NCBI GenBank assembly: GCA_012729115.1
Contig: JAAYDR010000014.1
Span: 1 to 64,000 of the forward strand
Direction: 5' to 3'
DNA: 64,000 nt
Source: Clostridiales bacterium
Lineage (GTDB): Bacteria > Bacillota > Clostridia > Christensenellales > Aristaeellaceae
Shown piece by piece: positions 35,042 to 42,181 of the stretch. The notes under the pieces were generated by a model, which saw nothing but the letters and a program-made list of their open reading frames with translations, had not been told where the DNA came from and made no database searches. The first letter of the stretch is position 1, and each line of letters begins with the position of its first letter. The position numbers and the translations under genes were made by a program.

Positions 35042-36406
35042 TTACCCCATATCTATCCAGTCGAAACCGTTATCCCGGGCCGCCTGGGCATACCAGTGCC
35101 CGCTCTGCTTTACAATCCTCTCCTGGGTGGCAAAGTCGATATACACCAGGCCAAAGCGGCTGCTGTAGCCAAAGCTCCATTCAAAATTGTCACAGAAGGA
35201 CCATTGCATGTACCCTGTTACATTCACACCGGCCTGGATGGCCCGGTGCAACTGGTGCAGGTGCCTGCGCAGATAGTCCACCCGCTGGGGATCCTCCACC
35301 CGATTGTCTGCACTGCGCACATCGTTGATGGCGGTGCCGTTTTCCGTGATGACAATCTTCCGGATGCCGTATTCCTGCTTCATCCTGAGCAGCATATGAT
35401 AGAGCCCCTCTTCGGTGATGGGCCAGCCACGGTCATTCACCGGCATCAAGCGGGGAGTCGCTGAACTGAACCCAAGAGGCCACACCTGTGAATCATGCCT
35501 GACAAAACTGTCATTGTAATAATTAAGCCCCATAAAATCCAGAGGCTGGGCCATGAGTGCCATTTCATCCGGATCAAAGGGAGGCATCACCACACCCATG
35601 CTTTGATACCAGTCCACCATGTCCTGGGGATAGGTCCCCCGGATCAGAGGGTCCAGGAACCAGCGGTTGATGTAGCCATCCGCCCGCCTGGCCGCGGCTG
35701 CGTCCTCCGGCTCATCAGACAGGGGCACACGACCCATCAGGTTCAGGGCAATGCCGATTTCCCCCTTCATACCGCTTTGCCGGAAATATCGCACCACCAG
35801 CCCATGGGCCACGTACAGGTGGTAGGCCACGCGCAGCGCCGTTGAAAAATCCCGGATGCCCGGAGCCTGCCGCCCTTCATAGTTGCCCAAAAACGCCGCG
35901 CAGAAGGGCTCGTTGAGGGTGATCCAGTGCCTGACCCGGTCCCCCAGGCGCTCCATCACCTTATGGCAATAAGTCAGGAAATACTGGGGCATCTGAGGGT
36001 TGGCCCATCCACCGATGTCCTGCATGGCCTGGGGCAAATCCCAGTGGTACAGCGTTACATAGGGAGTGATCCCTGCCTTTAGCAATTCATCCACCAACCG
36101 GGAATAAAACTCCAGCCCCGCTTCATTTACCTGCCCGCGGGCGTCCGGATAAATGCGGGGCCAGGCGATGGAAAAGCGGTAGCCCTTCATCCCCATCTGC
36201 CGCATCAGCGATATGTCTTCCCTGAAACGGTGATAATGGTCGCAGGCCACATCCCCCGTATCCCCATTGGCCACATTTCCCGGAATAGTACAGAAGCGAT
36301 CCCAAATCGATTCTCCGCGCCCATCCTCCCGGGCAGCCCCCTCCACCTGATAGGACGCCGTAGCAGTACCCCATACAAAATCCTGAGGGAAAAGCAGCTT
36401 GCTCAT
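35042..36406 (-). CDS. Glycoside hydrolase family 1, beta-glucosidase type
   Basis: A 454-residue GH1 enzyme of normal length. The N-terminal FVWGTATASYQVEGA signature, acid/base Glu in ITLNEPF and nucleophile Glu in VITENGT are intact; WSFCDNFEWSFGYSSRFGL is the aglycone/glycone wall. Lack of phosphate-binding motifs favours a plain beta-glucosidase/galactosidase over 6-phospho-beta-glucosidase. The start at 36406 follows AGGAGGCAAAAGG. It lies 59 nt downstream of the membrane-protein/peptidase fusion with no terminator seen, so it may share that c-di-GMP-controlled transcript. Confidence 0.93.
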   Translation of the reverse strand: MSKLLFPQDFVWGTATASYQVEGAAREDGRGESIWDRFCTIPGNVANGDTGDVACDHYHRFREDISLMRQMGMKGYRFSIAWPRIYPDARGQVNEAGLEFYSRLVDELLKAGITPYVTLYHWDLPQAMQDIGGWANPQMPQYFLTYCHKVMERLGDRVRHWITLNEPFCAAFLGNYEGRQAPGIRDFSTALRVAYHLYVAHGLVVRYFRQSGMKGEIGIALNLMGRVPLSDEPEDAAAARRADGYINRWFLDPLIRGTYPQDMVDWYQSMGVVMPPFDPDEMALMAQPLDFMGLNYYNDSFVRHDSQVWPLGFSSATPRLMPVNDRGWPITEEGLYHMLLRMKQEYGIRKIVITENGTAINDVRSADNRVEDPQRVDYLRRHLHQLHRAIQAGVNVTGYMQWSFCDNFEWSFGYSSRFGLVYIDFATQERIVKQSGHWYAQAARDNGFDWIDMG

Positions 36407-36465
36407 CCTTTTGCCTCCTGTCTGCCTCTTTGAGCCTGGGAATGCCCGAAGTTCGCCAGCTTCAA

Positions 36466-37935
36466 TCATCGCCGCTGTTTCAGCGCCAGCCCTTTGAAGA
36501 ATTTGCGGATTTGACCCGAGTAAAAAATCAGGATCGTCGGAACAATCAGAAACAGCATGCGGCCCAGCACCGTGTTGGCGAAAAGGATGATAACCCCCAG
36601 GTAACGGTTGACACCCACCAGCCGGCCATACACACTGCTGGCCTGAAAGGTGATCTTCATCACGTCCGGTATGGCATCGGGGGGATAGTAATCGATATCG
36701 CCGTCAATCATCTGGTAACCAAATTCCTCATCGGTATACAGGGACATTGCTCGCCGCACCTGCACCGCCCCCACCTTGTCCTTGAAGAGGACGATATCCC
36801 CCTGGGAGAGCGCCACATGCTCATCAATCTTTTCGAAGAAGGCAATGTCGTTGAAGTGTATGGTGGGCTCCATGGTGGATGACTGGAAAATGTAGGGGAA
36901 GTAGCCCATGATGGCCGTCTCCTTGGTTGGCGAGGCGTAATTGAACGCCAGCAGGAGCACGTTGATGAGCAGCATACCGGTGACCACAGCAACCAGCAGA
37001 CCTGTGGCAATAAAGGACAGGGCGGTGCTGCGCTGTTTTGGCAGGGCGGCCTTCTCCATCCGCCGGACGGCTGCAAGGATCTTACGGTCTTTTCTCGCCG
37101 TATGGAGGGTGAGTCTTACCCCCTCGCCCCACTTAGCTTCAGGCACAGGGATGCCGGAATCGTAAGGCGGATTGAAACGCTTTGCAATGTCCATCGCCCG
37201 CACAATGCAGTAGATGAGACTGACAGCGCAGAAGACAAGCAACCCAATCGCGTAGAGACTTCCGCCCGAGGGAAGCAGCAGGTTGGACAGCGACTGCATT
37301 TTGCTGCGGTCGCTGATGATCTGGAAATAGCCTGTGGGCAGCTGTAAAAGGCCTGCCGCCAGCGAAAACGCGCCGATGGCGTACTTCGCGTTTGTCACAT
37401 CGCGGATGGACAGGGAAACGGTTAACGTAATGCTCAGCAGCATGGCCAAATTCATGGCTCCCTGCAGGAACTGACTGATCAGATAGGGCAGCACAAAGGG
37501 TGCCTTTAAAAAGGAGGTGAGACCAATGGTTACCACAAATCCGATGGCATATACCAGCAGCACATACGCCAGCTGTGCCAGCAGCTTGGCGATCACCATG
37601 ATTCCCACCGGGTATTTCATATGCACCAGGGCATACCAGCTGTTGTCATAGACCTCCGCATAGGAGACATTCTGATACCGCACAATGAAATAGGCTGTCA
37701 TGGACAGATAGGACAAGCCCAGATAAATGAAGATCGTGGAAAAATTGCTGGTTTCAATTATGTAGGGAACCTTTTCGGACAGAACGGATTCCCTGAGGGT
37801 TTGCAGCACAAAAAACAGCGCAAATGCCATCATGCCCTGAAAGACGCCCAGCGCCACCAGGGTACGCATGCCATTTGGATTTTCGTAATATGCGTAGCTC
37901 CATTCCTTGCGAAAGAGTCCCGCTTTATACAGCAA
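36466..37935 (-). CDS. ABC-2-like membrane protein fused to a degenerate signal-peptidase-I-like domain
   Basis: A 489-residue protein. Residues 1-~250 hold six to seven hydrophobic segments in an ABC-2/ABC-transporter-permease-like layout (cytoplasmic N-terminus, long segments at ~28-46, 68-86, 110-145, 160-200, 230-250). After a basic cytoplasmic linker (~255-300) come a membrane segment and an S26-like domain (~345-450) with SSTMEPTIHFNDIAFF, LSQGDIVLFKD and GRLVGVNRYLG, which parallel the SipW boxes, then a final membrane segment. The residue just before Met in the S-M-x-P box is Thr, not the catalytic Ser, and the place of the SipW His (THRI) reads VRRA, so the domain looks catalytically dead. 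The start is TTG at 37935 with AAGGAGG nine bases upstream, overlapping the ATPase-like gene by 11 bp. I know of no described protein of this architecture. Confidence 0.75.
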   Translation of the reverse strand: MLYKAGLFRKEWSYAYYENPNGMRTLVALGVFQGMMAFALFFVLQTLRESVLSEKVPYIIETSNFSTIFIYLGLSYLSMTAYFIVRYQNVSYAEVYDNSWYALVHMKYPVGIMVIAKLLAQLAYVLLVYAIGFVVTIGLTSFLKAPFVLPYLISQFLQGAMNLAMLLSITLTVSLSIRDVTNAKYAIGAFSLAAGLLQLPTGYFQIISDRSKMQSLSNLLLPSGGSLYAIGLLVFCAVSLIYCIVRAMDIAKRFNPPYDSGIPVPEAKWGEGVRLTLHTARKDRKILAAVRRMEKAALPKQRSTALSFIATGLLVAVVTGMLLINVLLLAFNYASPTKETAIMGYFPYIFQSSTMEPTIHFNDIAFFEKIDEHVALSQGDIVLFKDKVGAVQVRRAMSLYTDEEFGYQMIDGDIDYYPPDAIPDVMKITFQASSVYGRLVGVNRYLGVIILFANTVLGRMLFLIVPTILIFYSGQIRKFFKGLALKQRR

Positions 37936-38920
37936 GGCGGTTCGCCTCCTTCAGCGCTTCAGTCAAAGAGGGCCGGGCCACGCGGAAATCCCCAAAGAGG
38001 ACACCCGCATCTTCCAGCACGTTCAGTACACGGGAGGGCGGGGGCGCCTGCTGTTTGTCTCCATACACAGACAGCCTGTCCTCTTCTGTCTCCAGGTGCA
38101 ATCCGGGGAAGGATTGCTGAAGCGCAGTACCGGCAGCCTTCATATCCTCCGTGCGCAGCACATACAGGCGGTGGTCCAGGGTGTTGCAAAGTTCGCCCAC
38201 AGACCCGGTGTTAAGCGGCTGAACCCGTCCGTTCACCAACAGGGCCGCATGGGTGGCGCAACGTTGTGCAAGGGTACCGGAGGTGGTGGAAAAAATGATC
38301 GTCTTCCCGGCATTTTCGCTCAGGTGGCGGAAAAGAGATGCAAAGCTTGCCTCCAAGGGCTCCGGAACATGGATGTGGGTCAGATCCACCAGAATCAGCG
38401 GCACTTTGATGTCCAGCGTCAGTAGCAGAAGCAGCAAAACCCGCTCGGCAGGGGAAAGGTTGCGGATATAGGTGAAGCAGAGCCTCTCCAGCCCAAATTG
38501 CAGCAAGCGGTCCAGCCAGAGGAGCTGGCGTTTGATGGGGTCCTTCACGATATGCCGGGAAGCGAGCATCAGCCACGAGATGCCCTGGACATGATGATAA
38601 AGAAGTTTCTGGTTGTTGGTATAATACACATGCTCCAAAATACGCCGTTTATCACGCATCATGCCCAGCCCCATCAGCGAGCAGCGTCCCGATTCATAGG
38701 GCCTGATATTGCCGATGATTTCCGTGAGCAATTGCAAATCGATTGCATCGTGACCCAAAAGAGCAAATCGCTGTGCCGCGGAAACAGTGAAAGAAACGCC
38801 ATCCAGCGCACGGCGGAGAATGGCTCCATCCTGCCGCTGGTAGCATTCCACGCTTGTGACATCTTCCAGCAGTGCAATGCGGGAAAAATCGATGGCAACC
38901 CCTTTGGGCAATCTCTGCAT
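37925..38920 (-). CDS. Degenerate ABC-transporter ATPase-like protein
   Basis: A 331-residue protein with the outline of an ABC nucleotide-binding domain but without its catalytic residues. The Walker A position reads ALLGHDAIDLQLL and lacks GK[ST]; the signature region reads YIRNLSPAERVLLLLLL in place of LSGGQ; Walker B reads LILVDLTH, keeping the Asp but losing the catalytic Glu; and the H-loop reads IIFSTTSG without His. ATP hydrolysis is therefore unlikely. The C-terminal ~100 residues form an accessory domain. It begins right after the sipW stop and overlaps the next gene, so it is probably the cytoplasmic partner of the membrane fusion protein. Low identity to canonical ABC proteins makes the family call inferential. 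Confidence 0.7.
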   Translation of the reverse strand: MQRLPKGVAIDFSRIALLEDVTSVECYQRQDGAILRRALDGVSFTVSAAQRFALLGHDAIDLQLLTEIIGNIRPYESGRCSLMGLGMMRDKRRILEHVYYTNNQKLLYHHVQGISWLMLASRHIVKDPIKRQLLWLDRLLQFGLERLCFTYIRNLSPAERVLLLLLLTLDIKVPLILVDLTHIHVPEPLEASFASLFRHLSENAGKTIIFSTTSGTLAQRCATHAALLVNGRVQPLNTGSVGELCNTLDHRLYVLRTEDMKAAGTALQQSFPGLHLETEEDRLSVYGDKQQAPPPSRVLNVLEDAGVLFGDFRVARPSLTEALKEANRLAV

Positions 38921-39505
38921 TTAGTCGGTCCCCCAAACGGTTGGCATTTTAATCATGAACTGAAAGGTGCCAATCACCCGGTCAGGCGTCAGCAGCTCGC
39001 CATCCGGATCATTGATGGGATTGTCGCCCTTGGTGCGGTATTGCACGCCCCCGTCCGGATCCACCATGGTTTCGATGATCCGGTGGGTCACCACCATGCC
39101 GCTGTGAAAGCGGAAGGTCACAATGGTTCCCACGGGAATCGCGTCCGGGTTCTCCGGTGTTTTTGCGATGATGATACTGCCAATGGGCAGCGTCGGCACC
39201 ATGGAACCGGTTTCCACCCGAAACAGACTGTAGCCAAAAACAGAAGGAATGCCGCCATCGCGTTTTGTTTGCCAGGCGGTGTACATGATGGCCATCAGCG
39301 ACAGCGCCAGCAGCCAGAAGATGATGCCAAAACCAATGCGGGTAATTTTCTGCACAGGAGAAAGCGGCGCTTTTTCTTTGCGCAGAGCCCGCTTTACACC
39401 GCCTGCCGCCTGATAGGCCAGGGTCTGCTCCCGAAGGGCAATCACCCGCTCATGGTCCTCCCCGGCAGGGGATTCATTCATCCAGGATTGATCACGGTTC
39501 CTCAA
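38921..39505 (-). CDS. sipW: SipW-type signal peptidase I
   Basis: A 194-residue serine peptidase of the archaeal/ER-like SipW branch. After ~50 cytoplasmic residues comes a membrane segment (GFGIIFWLLALSLMAIMY), then box B with catalytic Ser in VETGSMVPT, the general-base His in VVTHRI (His instead of the bacterial Lys) and TKGDNPINDPD. All catalytic boxes are present, so it should be active. It would process the three upstream precursors, whose signals carry the SipW-type TSGxxAxY cleavage region. The start is TTG at 39505 (site AAGGGAGAG), overlapping the preceding gene by 14 bp; ATG at 39481 is a weaker alternative. Confidence 0.9.
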   Translation of the reverse strand: MRNRDQSWMNESPAGEDHERVIALREQTLAYQAAGGVKRALRKEKAPLSPVQKITRIGFGIIFWLLALSLMAIMYTAWQTKRDGGIPSVFGYSLFRVETGSMVPTLPIGSIIIAKTPENPDAIPVGTIVTFRFHSGMVVTHRIIETMVDPDGGVQYRTKGDNPINDPDGELLTPDRVIGTFQFMIKMPTVWGTD

Positions 39506-40595
39506 CAGGACTCTCCCTTTCTTCCACTTTCTCCCGGGGAGCCTCCGTGGGGGCAGGAGCGCGCGTGGGCGCAGGAGTAGGCGCCGGAGCAGGTGCCGCT
39601 GTGGGGGCTGGGGTGAGCGCCTGAGTTGGCGTCGGAGCAGGCGTGTCTGTAAGCACCGGCTTGGAGGGTGCCATCATCGCGGGTTTGGGCGCTTCCGTGG
39701 GGGCAGGGGCTTGTGTGGGAGCGGGTGTAGCCGTGGGAGCAGGTGTAGGCGCCTCTGTGGGGGCAGGTGTGCTGGGGGGGGCGGCAGTAGCTGCTTCCGT
39801 GGGAGCAGGTGTGTCGGTGGTGGTTGGGGTAGGCGAGTCTGTGGTGAGCGGGGCCAGCAGGGGCGCTCCCACCGGTTTCGAGGCCGGGGCAGCCGCCAGG
39901 AACTTCTGCCGCAGGTCTTCAATCACCTGCCACGCATCGCCGGCCGCCTTCCGCGCAGCGGCAAGATGGGCCTGGGCGGCAGCTATCCTGGCGTCTTCCG
40001 TATCCGCCTGGGCTTTGGCACTCAGCGCGAAAGTTTTGAGCTTGTTGAGGTGGCCCGTTGCATCATCCGTCTGCTTACACATGGAATACTCATATTCGGC
40101 CGTCTGCCATCCGTTTACATACTGGTCGGTGCTCCATATGTAGATCGCGCCGGCAATCTGGGCAATGGCGGCGTTTGCGCTGACAGCGCTTCTGTGCAAT
40201 GCGTCGATTTGATTGCTTGCCTGCTGCACCCAGGATCGCTGTTCCTCGTTTGCGGCCATGGACCAATAGGGTTGCAATGCCTGCCAGGCGGCGTTGGTGC
40301 CCTGACTGCCGTTCTCGTACGGGTCGGCCAGACGGTCCAATTCATCCGCCAATGCGTCATCTTCCGTAGCCCGCCGCAAAGCGTCCCGCGCCACCTGAAT
40401 CCAATAGTCTGAGGTTCCCTCCGGACTCGGGGTGGCGCTGGGGCTGGGGCTGGGAGACAGGCTGGGCTCCGGGATCAGCAGGGAGACGCTTCCCTTCAGT
40501 GTGATTTTCTCGTAATAGGCAGCGATGGCGCCCGATGTAAGCAGCACGGCCGCCATGGCCACTGCCAGCAGGGCGTTTGTCAGTTTCTTCTTCAT
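39492..40595 (-). CDS. Exported Pro/Thr-rich protein with SipW-type signal
   Basis: A 367-residue exported protein. The signal (KKKLTNALLAVAMAAVLLTSGAIAAYYE) ends in the same LTSGxxAxY motif as its neighbours. Residues ~60-245 are helical and Ala/Gln-rich (ARDALRRATEDDALADELDRL; AIAQIAGAIYIW). Residues ~250-350 are a low-complexity PAPTEAPTPAPT-type stalk, and the C-terminus is charged (REKVEERESPVEEP). No LPxTG motif is present, so it is not sortase-anchored. It may be a tip, base or wall-spanning component of the fibre. Its ATG overlaps the stop of the preceding gene (ATGA). It matches no family I can name. Confidence 0.8.
   Translation of the reverse strand: MKKKLTNALLAVAMAAVLLTSGAIAAYYEKITLKGSVSLLIPEPSLSPSPSPSATPSPEGTSDYWIQVARDALRRATEDDALADELDRLADPYENGSQGTNAAWQALQPYWSMAANEEQRSWVQQASNQIDALHRSAVSANAAIAQIAGAIYIWSTDQYVNGWQTAEYEYSMCKQTDDATGHLNKLKTFALSAKAQADTEDARIAAAQAHLAAARKAAGDAWQVIEDLRQKFLAAAPASKPVGAPLLAPLTTDSPTPTTTDTPAPTEAATAAPPSTPAPTEAPTPAPTATPAPTQAPAPTEAPKPAMMAPSKPVLTDTPAPTPTQALTPAPTAAPAPAPTPAPTRAPAPTEAPREKVEERESPVEEP
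39530..39830 (-). repeat. Degenerate tandem repeat encoding the Pro/Thr/Ala stalk
   Basis: Imperfect units of about 12-36 bp related to GTGGGGGCAGGTGT (plus-strand reading) encode the PAPT/EAPT repeats. Such runs expand and contract by slippage, so stalk length is likely variable between strains. Confidence 0.75.
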
Positions 40596-41101
40596 GACCT
40601 GCCTGCCTGTTCTGCCTCAACAGAGACGTCGTATGACATGCTGAAGTCCTTGTATGCGCTTAAATCCGCTCCACTTGCTTCTTCCCAGGAAACGGATACG
40701 GTCATCGTGACGATTTTTTCCTGGGCATTTTGCATGGTTGAAACGGCTTTCAGCGTACTGCTGCCCGTTGCGGCCACATCATCCAGCCGGATGCGAAGCC
40801 CGGGCGGCAAAGTGCCCGAAGGGGTGGCGGTCAGTGTGACAGTGAGCGTTGTGGGTGTCTTGCAGCGGGAGGTGTCAATCTTGATCTCCCGGGTGCGGGT
40901 TTCGCTGGGGGCCAGGCTGATTCCCGGCAGAGTCTGCGTCTGGGACGGAGAATCATTGACCCGCAATTCAAATGAAGCGGTGGATAGCCAAGCAGTCAGG
41001 GATGTACTCTGAGAATACATCGCCATGGTGCCCGATGTCAGAAGGATGACCGCGCCGATGAGCAGGAGCGCCAAGTAGAAAAATTTCTTATCATACTTCA
41101 C
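40592..41101 (-). CDS. TasA/camelysin-like exported protein with SipW-type signal
   Basis: About 169 residues. The signal peptide is long and ends in ILLTSGTMAMYSQS, the hallmark of SipW substrates. The mature part is beta-rich with a run of hydrophobic-alternating strands and a CK-TPTTLTVTLTATPSGTLPPG segment, like a small TasA-type subunit or minor pilin. Start choice: GTG at 41101 has AAGGAGG eight bases upstream; the frame also opens at a GTG at 41110, which touches that site. It is separated from the first subunit gene by a strong hairpin and overlaps the next gene by 4 bp. Confidence 0.8.
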   Translation of the reverse strand: MKYDKKFFYLALLLIGAVILLTSGTMAMYSQSTSLTAWLSTASFELRVNDSPSQTQTLPGISLAPSETRTREIKIDTSRCKTPTTLTVTLTATPSGTLPPGLRIRLDDVAATGSSTLKAVSTMQNAQEKIVTMTVSVSWEEASGADLSAYKDFSMSYDVSVEAEQAGRS

Positions 41102-41142
41102 AGACCCCACCTCCTTGTGGCTTGATAATATGAAAGATACGA

Positions 41143-41170
41143 CAGGGCAAAGACGTAAGTCTTTGCCCTG
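41143..41170 (-). terminator. Intercistronic hairpin (partial terminator or 3'-end stabiliser)
   Basis: CAGGGCAAAGAC and GTCTTTGCCCTG form a perfect 12-bp stem with a 4-nt loop between the first and second genes of the fibre operon. The downstream tail is only moderately T-rich, so it probably attenuates rather than stops transcription, raising first-gene product over the rest. Confidence 0.7.
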
Positions 41171-41213
41171 CGTTTGCCGTCTTACCTAGCACTGCCTGAA
41201 TCATCAGGTGTGA

Positions 41214-41702
41214 TTAATTCTGAGTTGCATTAACCCTGACGGTCAGATTGAGGGGTTGACCCGCTTGAGCTGTCGTTTGTACCTCATCCTTATCCCAGTC
41301 AATGGTGATTACAACCGTCTGACTACCCTTTTGACCAAGTGTGGCCTTAGCCAGTCCGCTCTCCACAACTTGATTCTCACTATCATTACCATCTTCAAAA
41401 GTTAAGTCTATTTTCATACCCTTAAACTTATCGAGATTTGTAATGGAAGGAGCAACAGCTATGTCGGATTTAACCTCAGAGGCGTTCGTCACCTTCACTT
41501 TATATGTTGCTTTTTCACCCGGAGCAATGTCGATAACTTTATCAAAGCTACCATCCACATCAGTGGCAGTGACCATGAACTCTTTTGTGGTGAAGTCGTC
41601 TGTAAACGTTGCAACATCTTGCGTGTAGGCGGCCATGGTACCAGCAATCAGGGAAGTCATCAGAGCGAGGAGCAGAGCGGCGACGAGAAGGAACCTTTTC
41701 AT
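41214..41702 (-). CDS. TasA/camelysin-like probable major fibre subunit with SipW-type signal
   Basis: A 162-residue exported protein. The signal peptide ends in SLIAGTMAAYTQD, and the mature start (AYTQDVATFTDDFTTKEF) matches the TasA pattern of an aromatic residue near the cleavage site followed by an ATF-type strand. The rest is a single beta-sandwich-like domain (DIAPGEKATYKVKVTN; SQTVVITIDW). It is first in the operon, directly behind the riboswitches, has the best ribosome binding site (TAGGAGGG) and is followed by a hairpin, all consistent with being the most abundant product. TasA forms biofilm fibres in Bacillus; function here is by analogy. Its codons are less GC-rich than neighbouring genes. 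Confidence 0.82.
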   Translation of the reverse strand: MKRFLLVAALLLALMTSLIAGTMAAYTQDVATFTDDFTTKEFMVTATDVDGSFDKVIDIAPGEKATYKVKVTNASEVKSDIAVAPSITNLDKFKGMKIDLTFEDGNDSENQVVESGLAKATLGQKGSQTVVITIDWDKDEVQTTAQAGQPLNLTVRVNATQN

Positions 41703-41832
41703 TAACAGAACCCTCCTATAAAATTTCGAGAAACTTACTCATGCAAATCTGGTTGCACACGTCCTGGAAACTTCTTTCCAAGGCACGTTTCCAAGGTGTG
41801 CTTCCAGGCTGATGCACAACGAGATCTGTTTA

Positions 41833-41916
41833 GATGACGGCTGGCTGTCATGCGCCGAAGCGTTTAGACCCTGTAGCTTTGTGTCCCGGCTTTTCAACCG
41901 GTTTACCATGAGCATC
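41833..41916 (-). promoter_or_regulatory. Cyclic di-GMP-I (GEMM) riboswitch, second of a tandem pair
   Basis: On the minus strand the aptamer reads GGTAAACCGG, a GAAA-type loop, GGGACACAAAGCTACAGGG, TCTAAACG (tetraloop receptor side) and ATGACAGCCAGCCGTCA. GATG/CATC closes P1. The G preceding TAAACC matches the position (G20) that selects c-di-GMP over the cGAMP variant. It lies 130 nt before the first fibre gene. Confidence 0.9.
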
Positions 41917-41920
41917 TTAT

Positions 41921-42004
41921 AGACGGCAACTGGCTGCCATGCGGTGTGCGTTTAGGCCCTTTAGCTTTGCGTCCCTACCTTTCGATAAGTTTGCGATTGA
42001 CACC
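41921..42004 (-). promoter_or_regulatory. Cyclic di-GMP-I (GEMM) riboswitch, first of a tandem pair
   Basis: On the minus strand: ATCGCAAACTTATCGAAAGG, then GGGACGCAAAGCTAAAGGG, CCTAAACGC and ATGGCAGCCAGTTGCCG. This is nearly the textbook consensus, including the GAAA tetraloop and its receptor and the G of GCAAAC that contacts c-di-GMP. It starts about 20 nt after the predicted transcription start. Confidence 0.95.
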
Positions 42005-42030
42005 ATGAACAAGTTTCCTTCTCAGCACGC

Positions 42031-42059
42031 ATCGTAGCATGCATAGTATATTATGTCAA
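42031..42059 (-). promoter_or_regulatory. Promoter of the riboswitch-controlled fibre operon
   Basis: Minus-strand TTGACA (42059-42054) and TACGAT (42036-42031) with 17-bp spacing, and TGC giving an extended -10. The leader it produces is ~320 nt and holds both aptamers. Confidence 0.75.
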
Positions 42060-42079
42060 TATTTGTCAAAAACTAAACA

Positions 42080-42103
42080 GCATTTGTAGAAAAACTACAA
42101 TGC
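42080..42103 (-). terminator. Probable terminator of the DUF3795 gene
   Basis: GCATTGTAG and CTACAAATGC (one bulge) form a stem, followed on the minus strand by a TGTTTAGTTTTT tail, 80 nt after the stop codon and just before the fibre-operon promoter. Confidence 0.55.
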
Positions 42104-42181
42104 TTCTCTTGTCAAAGAATGAATTGTTCCTTCAACCGGCGTTTTATGACGCAAGCAAAATCGGGCTTTTCTCCCCGACGC

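Noticed and set aside
39530-39830. CRISPR-like repeat array
   Set aside because: Units are short, in frame, imperfect and encode a Pro/Thr stalk; there are no uniform spacers and no cas genes.
41833-42004. cGAMP-type (GEMM-Ib) reading of the two aptamers
   Set aside because: Both keep G, not A, at the selective position before the CAAAC/TAAAC segment.
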